NCBI RefSeq assembly: GCF_923077115.1
Contig: NZ_CAKLPX010000003.1
Span: 124,001-188,000 of the forward strand
Reading direction: 5' to 3'
Origin: Sinobacterium norvegicum
GTDB lineage: Bacteria > Pseudomonadota > Gammaproteobacteria > Pseudomonadales > Sinobacteriaceae
Length of the DNA: 64,000 bases
The position numbers and the translations under genes are program-made. This document shows, piece after piece, positions 45,516-54,286 of the stretch. Within the stretch, counting starts at the first letter, position 1; every line of letters starts with the position of its first letter. The notes below the pieces were generated by a model, which saw only the letters and a list, made by a program, of their open reading frames with translations, made no database searches and was not told the DNA's origin.

Positions 45516-46694
45516 ATGAAACTTACTAAATTCTTTTCTGCCTGTGCGCTGGTTTGCGCCGGTGCGTTAACGACTGCAGCCGTATCCGCGGCGCCATCTT
45601 TAATTCCTGCCGAGCCAAAGCTGGCCGCCAAGTCGTGGGTGCTGATGGATGCCGACAGCGGTAAAATTATCGCTCAGCACAATGCCGATGAGCCGCTGCC
45701 CCCCGCCAGCCTGACCAAGATGATGACCAGCTATGTGGTTTCCTATGAGGAGGCTCAGGGCAACGCACATAAAGAAGACATGGTCAAAATCAGCAAAAAT
45801 GCCTGGGCATCAAACCCAAAATTCCGCGGTTCTTCGCTGATGTGGATCGAAGTCGGCAAGATGGTTAAGCTCGACGACCTGCACAAGGGAATTATTGTCT
45901 CCTCAGGCAACGATGCCAGTGTTGCCGTGGCCGAGCATCTAGCCGGCAGTGAAGATGGTTTTGCCCAGGTGATGAATAAACACGCCGAGTTATTGGGCAT
46001 GCGCAATACGCATTTTATCAATGCCCATGGTCTGCCCGCCGATGGTCACTACAGCACGGCTTATGATATGGCGCTGCTGGCCCAGGCGATTGTTAACGAT
46101 TTCCCCACCGACTATGAAATGTATGCCAAGCGCGATTTCACCTTTAATGGCATCCGTACCCCCAACCGCAATAAGTTGCTGTGGCGCGACCCCAGTGTTG
46201 ATGGCTTAAAAACAGGTCACACCAGCGAGGCTGGCTATTGCTTGGTCGCCTCGGCCAAACGCCAGGACATGCGTTTAATTGCCTCTGTTATGGGCACGCG
46301 TACAGAGGAATCGCGAGTACAGGAAACACAAAAATTATTGAGCTATGGCTTCCGTTATTTTGAGACTGAAATGCTTTATCAGGCTGCCGAGCCGCTGATC
46401 ACCAGTAAGGTTTGGAGCGGTGTTGGCGACAGCGTCGAGCTGGGCTTGGTCGATGATTTGATCTTGACACTGGCCCGCGGTCAATCGAACAACCTCGAGG
46501 CGGTGATGGAGGTTGATACCGTGATAAAGGCGCCGTTTGAAAGTGGTCAGGAGCTGGGGCGTCTTATCATCAGCCTCGATGGCGAGGAGTTGGCTAACAA
46601 GCCTCTTGTTGCCTTGCAGGCGGTAGAGGAAGCTGGTTTTATCTCTCGTCTGTGGGATTCAATCGTATTGTTCTTTGTCGGGCTATTCTCTTAA
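45516..46694 (+). CDS. dacA: D-Ala-D-Ala carboxypeptidase, PBP5/6 type
   Basis: A 392-residue periplasmic enzyme removing the terminal D-alanine of murein pentapeptides. The signal peptide ends near AVSAAP. The active-site motifs are SLTK in PASLTKMMTSYVV near residue 66, SGN in VSSGNDASVAVAE near 130, and KTG in DGLKTGHTSEAGYC near 232. A C-terminal beta domain and an amphipathic tail (FISRLWDSIVLFFVGLFS) anchor it to the membrane. dacA versus dacC cannot be separated by sequence. Confidence 0.95.
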   Translation: MKLTKFFSACALVCAGALTTAAVSAAPSLIPAEPKLAAKSWVLMDADSGKIIAQHNADEPLPPASLTKMMTSYVVSYEEAQGNAHKEDMVKISKNAWASNPKFRGSSLMWIEVGKMVKLDDLHKGIIVSSGNDASVAVAEHLAGSEDGFAQVMNKHAELLGMRNTHFINAHGLPADGHYSTAYDMALLAQAIVNDFPTDYEMYAKRDFTFNGIRTPNRNKLLWRDPSVDGLKTGHTSEAGYCLVASAKRQDMRLIASVMGTRTEESRVQETQKLLSYGFRYFETEMLYQAAEPLITSKVWSGVGDSVELGLVDDLILTLARGQSNNLEAVMEVDTVIKAPFESGQELGRLIISLDGEELANKPLVALQAVEEAGFISRLWDSIVLFFVGLFS

Positions 46695-46719
46695 TAGCGA
46701 ATATGAAAGGTTAGATGTA

Positions 46720-46989
46720 ATGACGAATAATCAAGAGCCACCAAAGATTGAATTTCCCTGCAGTTATTTGATCAAAGTGATTGGCGACTCAGCGCATGAT
46801 TTTCCTGCTTTGGTCTGCGATATCATGAAAAAGCACGACGCCGATTTTGACGGCAAGCACAGTATTCGCAACAGCGGTAAAGGTCGTTTTGTGTCGATTA
46901 ATGTCACGATTACCGCTCAGGGCGAGCAGCATCTGGAAAATATTCATAAAGATTTAAAGGCCACCGGCCGAGTCAAAATGGTTATTTAG
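46720..46989 (+). CDS. ybeD: DUF493 family protein YbeD
   Basis: An 89-residue cytoplasmic protein. IEFPCSYLIKVIGDSAHDFP and KFVSINVT-like GKGRFVSINVTITAQGEQHL match the family, which has an ACT-like fold and is found between dacA and lipB. ATG 46720 after GAAAGG is preferred; the open frame extends into dacA without similarity. Directly abuts lipB. Confidence 0.92.
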   Translation: MTNNQEPPKIEFPCSYLIKVIGDSAHDFPALVCDIMKKHDADFDGKHSIRNSGKGRFVSINVTITAQGEQHLENIHKDLKATGRVKMVI

Positions 46990-47709
46990 GTGTTAAAGCA
47001 GTCAACCCTGCAGGCGGACTTTAACCAACGCCAGCCTATCGTGCTGCGTCGTCCCGGCCTCGTCGATTACACCGAATCATTTGAGTTAATGAAGCAGTTT
47101 ACCGAGCAGCGTCGTCAAGACTGTTTGGATGAACTGTGGCTGTTACAGCACCCTGCCGTTTTTACTCAGGGCAGGGCTGGCAAGGCCGAGCACCTGTTAT
47201 CCGTTGGCGACATCCCGGTGGTACAGGCCGACCGCGGTGGTCAGGTGACCTACCATGGCCCCGGCCAGCTGGTGGTTTATTTGATGATCGACATTAAGCG
47301 GCTGGGTATTGGTGTACGTGATTTGGTCGATAAGATTGAGCAGAGTCTGGTCCATACCCTGGCCGCTTTTGGTATCGTATCGGCGCCGAGGCCTGATGCG
47401 CCAGGGGTTTATGTCGGTGATAAGAAAATAGCCTCGCTGGGGTTGCGGATTCGCCAGGGCCGCTCCTTTCATGGCCTGGCCTTGAATATCGATAATGATT
47501 TATCCCCCTTTAATCGCATTAACCCCTGTGGCTATGCTGGCATGGCAATGACCAGTGTCGAGCAGCAGTTAGCGGGGCAGGACAGCAAAGATTTATATCG
47601 TCGTGTAGAGCAGCGTTTGGCGGCTGACTTGGTGGCCAGTTTTGGTTACCAGCAGACGCAGTTGCTGGCATCACTGCCGAGCACTAACACCCTTCGAGAG
47701 GATAAGTAA
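46990..47709 (+). CDS. lipB: Octanoyltransferase LipB
   Basis: Transfers octanoate from acyl carrier protein to lipoyl domains. GTG start at 46990, directly after the ybeD stop; 239 residues. Seen are [20 protein letters not shown] near residue 75, the conserved lysine in [16 protein letters not shown] near 142 and the catalytic cysteine in [13 protein letters not shown] near 178. In most relatives lipA follows; here a SMI1/KNR4 gene does. Confidence 0.96.
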   Translation: MLKQSTLQADFNQRQPIVLRRPGLVDYTESFELMKQFTEQRRQDCLDELWLLQHPAVFTQGRAGKAEHLLSVGDIPVVQADRGGQVTYHGPGQLVVYLMIDIKRLGIGVRDLVDKIEQSLVHTLAAFGIVSAPRPDAPGVYVGDKKIASLGLRIRQGRSFHGLALNIDNDLSPFNRINPCGYAGMAMTSVEQQLAGQDSKDLYRRVEQRLAADLVASFGYQQTQLLASLPSTNTLREDK

Positions 47710-48119
47710 TGAACGATGCGATGGATATGCTACGCGAGGTCAATGAACGCGTTGCGGTACCGTTAGAATTACCCGACCACGATGATATTGTCGACGTTGA
47801 AGAGCAGATTCTGATTGGTATCCCCGGCGACTTTCGTCTCTATCTACTAGAGTGTAGCGATGTTATTTACGGTTACTACGAACCGGTTACCGTCGCCGAT
47901 CCTCACTCCCATACCTATCTTCCTGAGGTCTGCTCGGTGGCTTGGTCGCTGGGTGTGCCCCGAGAATTGATCCCTCTGTGTGAGTATCGCGGTGAATACT
48001 ACTGCGTTAACGAATCCGGTGAGGTTGTACATTGGATCAATGGCGAGATTAACGAGGGTGAGTGGCCGACTATTTGGCACTGGATCAAGTCTGTTTGGTT
48101 GGTCGACATCGCCTGGTAA
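47709..48119 (+). CDS. SMI1/KNR4 family protein
   Basis: A 136-residue cytoplasmic protein. The domain is visible in DVEEQILIGIPGDFRLYLLE near residue 30, then SVAWSLGVPRELIPLCEYRG and YYCVNESGEVVHW, the SMI1/KNR4 arrangement. Many bacterial members are immunity proteins against secreted toxins, but stand-alone housekeeping versions beside lipB-type genes also occur. Its start overlaps the lipB stop (TAATG). Function is uncertain. Confidence 0.85.
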   Translation: MNDAMDMLREVNERVAVPLELPDHDDIVDVEEQILIGIPGDFRLYLLECSDVIYGYYEPVTVADPHSHTYLPEVCSVAWSLGVPRELIPLCEYRGEYYCVNESGEVVHWINGEINEGEWPTIWHWIKSVWLVDIAW

Positions 48120-48173
48120 ATATCTGGGCGATGAAAAAATACTAATAACTCTTCAATACTGAAGCTAAATATC

Positions 48174-50105
48174 ATGTCAGCACTAAAATATCGTCGCGAC
48201 ATCGACGGCCTTCGCGCCGTCGCCGTCACTCTGGTTGTCTTGTTTCACTATCAATTCCCCTTTATCACCGGCGGTTTTATCGGCGTCGATGTGTTTTTTG
48301 TCATCTCGGGTTTTTTGATTACAGGCTTGCTGCTCAAGGCACAGAGCGTCGATGACTTTAGCTTTGCGACTTTTTATTCACGCCGTATTCGCCGCTTATT
48401 ACCGGCATTCTTACTGGTGTCGCTGGTCACTTTTGTGGTGATTTCTCGCTACTACATGGACGACGATTATTACATCTTTTCGAAGAGCTGGATGGGCTCT
48501 GTCATCGGCTTGAGTAATATCTTTTTTCACGGTCAGCTGTCGCAGTATTTCTCCGCCGATGCCAAAATCATCTCCTTGCTGCATACATGGTCACTGGCGG
48601 TTGAGGAACAGTTCTATTTTCTCTGGCCACTGCTGCTGTTGTTGCTAAAGCCACTGATCAAACAGCCCAAGTTTGTACTGATTTTTATTGCACTGTGGTT
48701 GGCCACATTTGCATTGTCAATTTGGTATGCCTTTACCGATCCTGTTGCGGCTTATTTTTTGCTGCCAGCGAGGATGTTTGAGCTGTTGTTGGGTTGTGGG
48801 TTGGCGTTGTTTTCTCATCGGCTGCCAGTGCTTAAACGATGGCAAAGCGAGGTGTTGAGCACGACCGGTTTAGTGGCGATTGTTGTCAGTGCAGTGCTGT
48901 TAAGCGGCGACAGCGTCTTCCCCGGTTATAACGCATTGTGGCCGACGGCGGGGGCGGCCTTGATTATCTATGCCGGTATGTCCAACCAGCAGAGCTTGGT
49001 GACTCGCCTGCTCAGCACCCAGGTATTTGTCTTCTTGGGTACCTTGTCGTATTCACTTTACCTGTGGCATTGGCCACCGGTGGCGTTGTTAAACTACCAG
49101 TTGGTTGAACTAACGCTGCCAATTCAGCTTGGCTTAATTACCTTCGCCTTCTTTGCCGCTTGGTTTACCCATGCTTTTGTTGAAAACTCACTGCGCTACC
49201 GCCACTGGACGTTAAAGAAAACCTTTTGCTGGCTGATCCTGTTGCCGTGTTTTTTGATTTGGCTGGTACAGCTGACTATCCGTACCAACGACGATATTAG
49301 TTTCCGTATTCCGGCAGAGAAACGTGAACTGTACAAGATCATGCAGCAGCAAAATGCGGGAGACCTGTACAAGGCGTGTTTTGGCGGGCCGGACTATGAC
49401 TTCGACCAGAGTGAAACCTGCTTGTTTGGTAACAAAACCGCCGATGGTAAACCCAATAGTGTGCTAGTAGGAGATAGTCATGGCACAGCGATGATTGGTT
49501 TTGTCGAACAATTGGTTGCTGGCACGCCTTACTATTTTTTGGCCGTCACCAAAGCCTCTGCGCCTTTTATTAGTGAGCCTAATATTGATAAGGCATTCCG
49601 CCGCGATAAAGACAAACAGCGCAGCCGCGCGCTACAGCAGTATTTAATCGATAACCCGTCGATGACGGTGTTTATTAATAACTGGTGGTCGTCGTATATG
49701 CAAAACCCTCAGTATATTGAGTACATGTCGGCGACGGTGGCATGGCTGATAAAGCAGGGACATGAGGTGGTGATTATCGAAGACGTACCCAGATTGCCAA
49801 GCCAGTCTCATGCTTATTGTTTAATACGGGGGGCGACCGACTGTGACATCGATGCAGTGCAGACGCAGAAGAACCTCAAGCAGGCCAACCATTTTAGGGC
49901 GGTGTTAGAACAGCGCTTCCCCGAGGTGTTGTGGATAAACCCCCGACGGGCAATCTGCGATGACGAGGTCTGCAAGACGACGCTCGATGGCCTGCCGTTG
50001 TACCGCGATGACCATCATTTAAATTATCTCGGTTCAAAAAAACTCGGCGATGAATACCTTCGACGTTTCGAAAACCCGCTGCAACAGTTAGAGATTAAGG
50101 AGTAA
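48174..50105 (+). CDS. Acyltransferase-3 / SGNH fusion (OafA/YrhL type)
   Basis: A 643-residue protein that probably O-acetylates a surface glycan. The first 370 residues are an acyltransferase-3 membrane domain starting YRRDIDGLRAVAVTLVVLFH, with FIGVDVFFVISGFLIT and HTWSLAVEEQFYFLWPLLLL. The C-terminal periplasmic SGNH domain has VLVGDSHGTAMIGFV with the nucleophilic serine and DDHHLNYLGSKKLGDEYL with the Asp/His pair. Substrate (lipopolysaccharide, peptidoglycan or other) is unknown. Confidence 0.92.
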   Translation: MSALKYRRDIDGLRAVAVTLVVLFHYQFPFITGGFIGVDVFFVISGFLITGLLLKAQSVDDFSFATFYSRRIRRLLPAFLLVSLVTFVVISRYYMDDDYYIFSKSWMGSVIGLSNIFFHGQLSQYFSADAKIISLLHTWSLAVEEQFYFLWPLLLLLLKPLIKQPKFVLIFIALWLATFALSIWYAFTDPVAAYFLLPARMFELLLGCGLALFSHRLPVLKRWQSEVLSTTGLVAIVVSAVLLSGDSVFPGYNALWPTAGAALIIYAGMSNQQSLVTRLLSTQVFVFLGTLSYSLYLWHWPPVALLNYQLVELTLPIQLGLITFAFFAAWFTHAFVENSLRYRHWTLKKTFCWLILLPCFLIWLVQLTIRTNDDISFRIPAEKRELYKIMQQQNAGDLYKACFGGPDYDFDQSETCLFGNKTADGKPNSVLVGDSHGTAMIGFVEQLVAGTPYYFLAVTKASAPFISEPNIDKAFRRDKDKQRSRALQQYLIDNPSMTVFINNWWSSYMQNPQYIEYMSATVAWLIKQGHEVVIIEDVPRLPSQSHAYCLIRGATDCDIDAVQTQKNLKQANHFRAVLEQRFPEVLWINPRRAICDDEVCKTTLDGLPLYRDDHHLNYLGSKKLGDEYLRRFENPLQQLEIKE

Positions 50106-50149
50106 TTCTGTTATATCTAGCATAAATATATTTAACAGGATGTTAATTG

Positions 50150-51091
50150 ATGGCAGGTGTCAGCTTACTAGCCTTAATCGATAAAATTACCGTTGCCCTT
50201 GATGACGTTGCGCTGATGACCAAGGTGGCGGCGAAGAAAACCGCCGGCGTGCTTGGCGATGATCTGGCGCTTAATGCGCAGCAGGTCAGCGGTGTCAGGG
50301 CTGATAGAGAGCTGCCGGTGGTGTATGCCGTGGCCAAAGGGTCGGCACTGAATAAACTGATTCTTGTTCCTGTGGCGCTGTTAATCAGTGCGGTTGCGCC
50401 CTGGTTGATCACACCCTTGCTGATGCTTGGTGGTGCCTATCTCTGCTTCGAAGGTGTCGAGAAAATAGCCCATACTGTCTTACATCACGACAGTGATGAT
50501 GACTTTGAGCACCGGATTGAGGTGCTGCAAACTGAGTTAACCATCGACGAGGTCGAAAAACAAAAAATCAAAGGCGCTGTGCGTACGGATTTTATTCTAT
50601 CGGCAGAGATTATTGTGATCGCACTGGGGACGGTGCAGCAGCAGTCGCTGAGCGATCAAATTATGGTGGTTTCGCTGATTGCAGCGGTGATGACAGTCGG
50701 GGTTTACGGTTTGGTGGCCGGCATTGTGAAACTTGATGATGCCGGTTTATATTTATTACGCCAACCTGGCGCTGGATTATCAGGCTCGATAAAACACTTT
50801 CTTGGCCGAGGCCTGCTTAGTTTTGCCCCTAGGTTGATGGCCTCGCTGTCAGTGATTGGCACGGCGGCAATGTTTTTAGTCGGTGGCAGTATTCTTATTC
50901 ATGGTGTGCCGATGCTGCACCATATTCAGCAGCCACTTGTTGATGCTGTGGCTAGCTGGCCTATTATTGGCTCAGTTGTGGCCGTTATCATGCCGTTTGT
51001 TGTTGAGATGGCTGTTGGCATGGCTGTCGGTGTTGTGGTGTTGATAGTTGTCTCGTTGGTTGGTCGAATGTGGCAACGTGACCAGACGTAA
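50150..51091 (+). CDS. DUF808 family inner-membrane protein YedI
   Basis: A 313-residue membrane protein beginning MAGVSLLALIDKITVALDDV, with ALMTKVAAKKTAGVLGDDLA and ELPVVYAVAKGSALNKLILV, the conserved opening of DUF808/YedI. About six hydrophobic segments follow, and HTVLHHD carries adjacent histidines. ATG 50150 follows AACAGGA. Function unknown. Confidence 0.9.
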   Translation: MAGVSLLALIDKITVALDDVALMTKVAAKKTAGVLGDDLALNAQQVSGVRADRELPVVYAVAKGSALNKLILVPVALLISAVAPWLITPLLMLGGAYLCFEGVEKIAHTVLHHDSDDDFEHRIEVLQTELTIDEVEKQKIKGAVRTDFILSAEIIVIALGTVQQQSLSDQIMVVSLIAAVMTVGVYGLVAGIVKLDDAGLYLLRQPGAGLSGSIKHFLGRGLLSFAPRLMASLSVIGTAAMFLVGGSILIHGVPMLHHIQQPLVDAVASWPIIGSVVAVIMPFVVEMAVGMAVGVVVLIVVSLVGRMWQRDQT

Positions 51092-51133
51092 GAATCACAC
51101 GATTCTAGTTACGACAAAAGCAATATACATAAG

Positions 51134-52345
51134 ATGGATTTTAGGATGACATACAGAAATTGTAAGACGGCAGTCTTTGTTCTCAGCCTGCTTCCTGCTG
51201 TGGTGATTGCAGGTCAGAATAGTTCGGCAAACTTTGGCGGCCCCGACGCTGTGGAAAACCAAATAGCAGCGGATAAGAAACAAAAACAACAAACGGTCAA
51301 AGATCAGCTGGCTGAGCAGGGAGTGCAGCTGGCGATTGATTACTCGATGCTGGCGGCCGGCATCAATAATACCCTACCAGGCACTGATGATTTCGCCGCC
51401 GGTGGTATGCTGCGTTTTTACGGCAGTTGGCAGGTTGCTGGCGATAATACGGGTAACGGCGGTAGTTTGATTTGGAAGGTGGAGCATCGTCATAGCTATA
51501 CCGATATTGAGCCGCGGTTTTTAGAATTTAATGGCGGTGGTGTCGGTCTGCAGGCACCACCTTTTTCAGATCAGGGTGGTCGGTTGACCAACCTCTATTG
51601 GAAGCAAAAATTTAATGGCGGGAAAAGTACATTTGTCGCCGGTTACTTAGATGCCACCGATTATGTCGATGTCTACGCCGTTGCGAGTCCCTGGACAGGC
51701 TTTGTTAACTTCGCTTTCAGTACTGGCAACAACACCATGGCACTGCCGGGTGACGCCACCCTCGGCATAGCAGGGGCAACGATGCTGACGGATAATTTTT
51801 ATGTTATCGGCGGTATTACTGACATGGAGTCAGACCCGACCAAGCCGTTAGATGGTTTCGACACGGCCTTCAGTGATGGCCACTATTTTAAGTCGTTAGA
51901 ATTCGGCTGGACCTCAAGCCAAGAGGCTATCTACCTCGATAAGATACATCTGACTTTTTGGGACTCTGACAGAAGTGATGCGATGAATCAGGCTGCGGAT
52001 AAGGGGGTAAATTTCTCTGCCTCTAAGATGTATGGTCAGTGGTTACCGTTTGTCAGAGCGAGTTGGGCGGATGAGGGCAGCTTACTGGGTATCGACAAGT
52101 CGCTGAGCGGCGGTTTTTCTTATTATGGTTTGGGCCGGGAAACCGATAATCTTGGAGTTGCGGTTAACGTCTCTAATATCACCTATGCAGATGAAGATCA
52201 GGTCACGCTGGAGGCCTTTTATCTGATGAAATTCTTCGACAGCCTGGAGCTCACTCCGGATTTACAGTGGGTGCAAAATCCGGCGGACAACCCGAAAGAG
52301 AATAATATTATTGTGGCGGCACTGCGCACTCGAATATTTTGGTAG
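51134..52345 (+). CDS. OprB-like carbohydrate porin
   Basis: A 403-residue outer-membrane protein: a signal peptide ending near VVIAG, a short coiled segment (DKKQKQQTVKDQLAEQG) and then a beta-barrel rich in glycine and aromatics, ending RTRIFW. The segments SLIWKVEHRHSY, YLDATDYVDVYAVASPWTGF and ALPGDATLGIAGA resemble carbohydrate-selective porins. Met5 (51146) is another possible start. The natural substrate is not evident. Confidence 0.72.
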   Translation: MDFRMTYRNCKTAVFVLSLLPAVVIAGQNSSANFGGPDAVENQIAADKKQKQQTVKDQLAEQGVQLAIDYSMLAAGINNTLPGTDDFAAGGMLRFYGSWQVAGDNTGNGGSLIWKVEHRHSYTDIEPRFLEFNGGGVGLQAPPFSDQGGRLTNLYWKQKFNGGKSTFVAGYLDATDYVDVYAVASPWTGFVNFAFSTGNNTMALPGDATLGIAGATMLTDNFYVIGGITDMESDPTKPLDGFDTAFSDGHYFKSLEFGWTSSQEAIYLDKIHLTFWDSDRSDAMNQAADKGVNFSASKMYGQWLPFVRASWADEGSLLGIDKSLSGGFSYYGLGRETDNLGVAVNVSNITYADEDQVTLEAFYLMKFFDSLELTPDLQWVQNPADNPKENNIIVAALRTRIFW

Positions 52346-52372
52346 CCGCGTGTTGGCTCGCTATCGAAATGG

Positions 52373-52882
52373 CTAATGGCTTAAAAATTCATAATCGATA
52401 GCGACTATATCAAACACCTGTTCGCCTGTTGGTGTTGCCACGGTAAACTCGTCATCAATCTGTTTGCCTAGCATTGCCTTGGCCATCGGCGAATCCATAC
52501 TTAACCTGTGTTGCTTCAAATCGAATTCATCGGGGCCGACGATGGTAAACACCAGCTCGTCACCCTCTATATTTTCAATGGTGACAGTGGCGCCGAAGTA
52601 GACCTTGTGTTGATTGCTCGGCGGTTGCCGAACCACCGTCACGGCTTCGAGTCGCTTAGTTAAATAGCGGACTCTACCGTCGATCTCCCGCAACCGTTTC
52701 TTACCGTAAATGTAATCGCCATTCTCAGATCGGTCGCCATTGAGGGCGGCCTCATGGACGGTTTGCACGACCGTCGGGCGCTCAACCTTCCACAGCTGGA
52801 AAAGCTCATCTTTGAGTACTTTTTCACCGTGTGTTGAGATGTAATTTGAACCCCAGCGCCGAGGGGGACGATATCTGCCCAT
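52373..52882 (-). CDS. greB: Transcription elongation factor GreB
   Basis: A 169-residue protein that rescues backtracked RNA polymerase. It starts MGRYRPPRRWGSNYISTHGE, has the acidic coiled-coil tip in GDRSENGDYIYGKKRLREID near residue 48 and the C-terminal domain GPDEFDLKQHRLSMDSPMAK. ATG 52882 is chosen over a TTG 24 bases upstream. Convergent with the porin gene. Confidence 0.95.
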   Translation of the reverse strand: MGRYRPPRRWGSNYISTHGEKVLKDELFQLWKVERPTVVQTVHEAALNGDRSENGDYIYGKKRLREIDGRVRYLTKRLEAVTVVRQPPSNQHKVYFGATVTIENIEGDELVFTIVGPDEFDLKQHRLSMDSPMAKAMLGKQIDDEFTVATPTGEQVFDIVAIDYEFLSH

Positions 52883-52999
52883 AATAACCCATGATTGAAG
52901 CCGCAATTTGAACAGATTATCGCTTGCTTACTAGGATTTAAAGCCAAATTTACGTACTCTCATGCAGTACTTGGCACTGACTGGTAAAGGTTGAATAGA

Positions 53000-53851
53000 A
53001 TGATGACATTAGCACGACGATTGACGCTCTCCTTATTGCTGCCCATGTTGGCGGCCGGTGCAGCGACAGCAGCGAAGCCAGAAAAGCAGCAGGCCGTTGG
53101 TGAGGTGATCAGTGGCCAGCTTATTCAGGGCGGTATTATTATTCGGCAATACCCTGTCGACGCCAAGGTAACCGTCAATAATCGGCTGCTGCGCCCCGAT
53201 GCAAAGGGGGTGGTAATGTATGGCTTTGACCGTGACGCTCCGGCACAGTTGACGCTGGAAGTTGAGACTGCGGATGGCCAGCGTGTTGTAGAGCAACTGG
53301 CTATTGAGCAACGTGCTTATCGTGTGCAAAAAATTGAGGGTATAAAGCGGGCAATCATGTCTCCCAGTGCAGAGGATTTGACTCGTATTCGTGCTGAATC
53401 GAAGCAGGTTAAGCTGGCCCGTAAAGATGATTTAGATCTTCAGGGGTGGCAGCAAAACTTCCAGTGGCCAATAACGGGGCCAATTACAGGTGTATTTGGC
53501 TCTCAGCGTGTCTATAATGGCGTGCCGAGTCGACCACATTATGGCGTCGATGTGGCAGCTCCCGTTGGTGCAGAGGTGTTCGCACCGGCATCGGGCAGAG
53601 TGACACTGGCCCATGATAATATGTTTTATTCCGGCGGCACGGTGATTATCGACCACGGCCACGGCTTATCGTCGAGTTTTCTCCACCTCAGTAAGCTTCA
53701 CGTCACCGTGGGGCAGATGTTGGAGCAGGGCGACTTGGTGGCCGAAGTAGGTGCCACAGGGCGGGTGACAGGCCCTCATTTGGATTGGCGGATGAACTGG
53801 TTTGATCAGCGCGTCGACCCCGAATTACTTGTTGGACCTATGTCGAAGTAA
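53000..53851 (+). CDS. M23 family metallopeptidase
   Basis: A 283-residue exported LytM-type peptidase. A signal peptide (residues about 1-27) is followed by a beta-rich N-terminal domain (IIIRQYPVDAKVTVNN). The peptidase domain has the zinc ligands in RPHYGVDVAAPVGAEVFAPA and VIIDHGHGLSSSFLHLSKLH. All catalytic histidines are present, so it should cleave murein peptides rather than act as a degenerate activator. ATG 53000 or 53003 both follow AAAGG. Confidence 0.92.
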   Translation: MMTLARRLTLSLLLPMLAAGAATAAKPEKQQAVGEVISGQLIQGGIIIRQYPVDAKVTVNNRLLRPDAKGVVMYGFDRDAPAQLTLEVETADGQRVVEQLAIEQRAYRVQKIEGIKRAIMSPSAEDLTRIRAESKQVKLARKDDLDLQGWQQNFQWPITGPITGVFGSQRVYNGVPSRPHYGVDVAAPVGAEVFAPASGRVTLAHDNMFYSGGTVIIDHGHGLSSSFLHLSKLHVTVGQMLEQGDLVAEVGATGRVTGPHLDWRMNWFDQRVDPELLVGPMSK

Positions 53852-53919
53852 TAGGTTTAATGACCACACAACAACAGAAAATACGGTGCTGCTGCGGCGG
53901 CCGAAGTAGGAATGTAGTA

Positions 53920-54108
53920 ATGATAGATGACAAGTTATTGAGTATTCTGGTCTGCCCTGTGAGCAAGGCACCGGTGGTATTGAGTGAAGATAAGAGTGAA
54001 CTTATCTGTTACGCCAGTGCCCTGGCATACCCTGTTCGTGATGGCATTCCGGTGATGTTAGAGACCGAGGCGCGTGCCTTAAGCGAAGAAGAAAAGCTCG
54101 ATCGCTAA
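53920..54108 (+). CDS. Trm112 family protein
   Basis: A 62-residue protein starting MIDDKLLSILVCPVSKAPVV, with LICYASALAYPVRDGIPVML, the YcaR/Trm112 pattern. The usual zinc cysteines are reduced to two (LVCP, LICY). The frame is open for 20 codons upstream but only the part from ATG 53920 fits the family. Confidence 0.9.
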   Translation: MIDDKLLSILVCPVSKAPVVLSEDKSELICYASALAYPVRDGIPVMLETEARALSEEEKLDR

Positions 54109-54180
54109 GCTTATGTCAGTGGTTAACACTGGCGAAACCACGCTGTAATCAGGGTGCTACCATCGAAACGATGGATTCTG

Positions 54181-54241
54181 TATAATTTAGCCCCTTTTAA
54201 ATTTTAGCTTGTTGCCATTGGGCGGCAAGCTGTTTTTGTTT
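54181..54241 (+). terminator. Hairpin with T-run, downstream of a TATAAT box, before alaS
   Basis: AGCTTGTTGCC (54206-54216) pairs with GGCGGCAAGCT (54221-54231), allowing two G-U pairs, and is followed by TTTTTGTTTTT. It can end the upstream transcript. A TATAAT at 54181-54186 lies 20 bases before it without a good -35 box, so the hairpin might also act inside an alaS leader. Which role applies cannot be told from sequence. Confidence 0.65.
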
Positions 54242-54286
54242 TTGGCCTCGAGGCCAAAGCGCATTGAATATTGACGGATTGTGACC

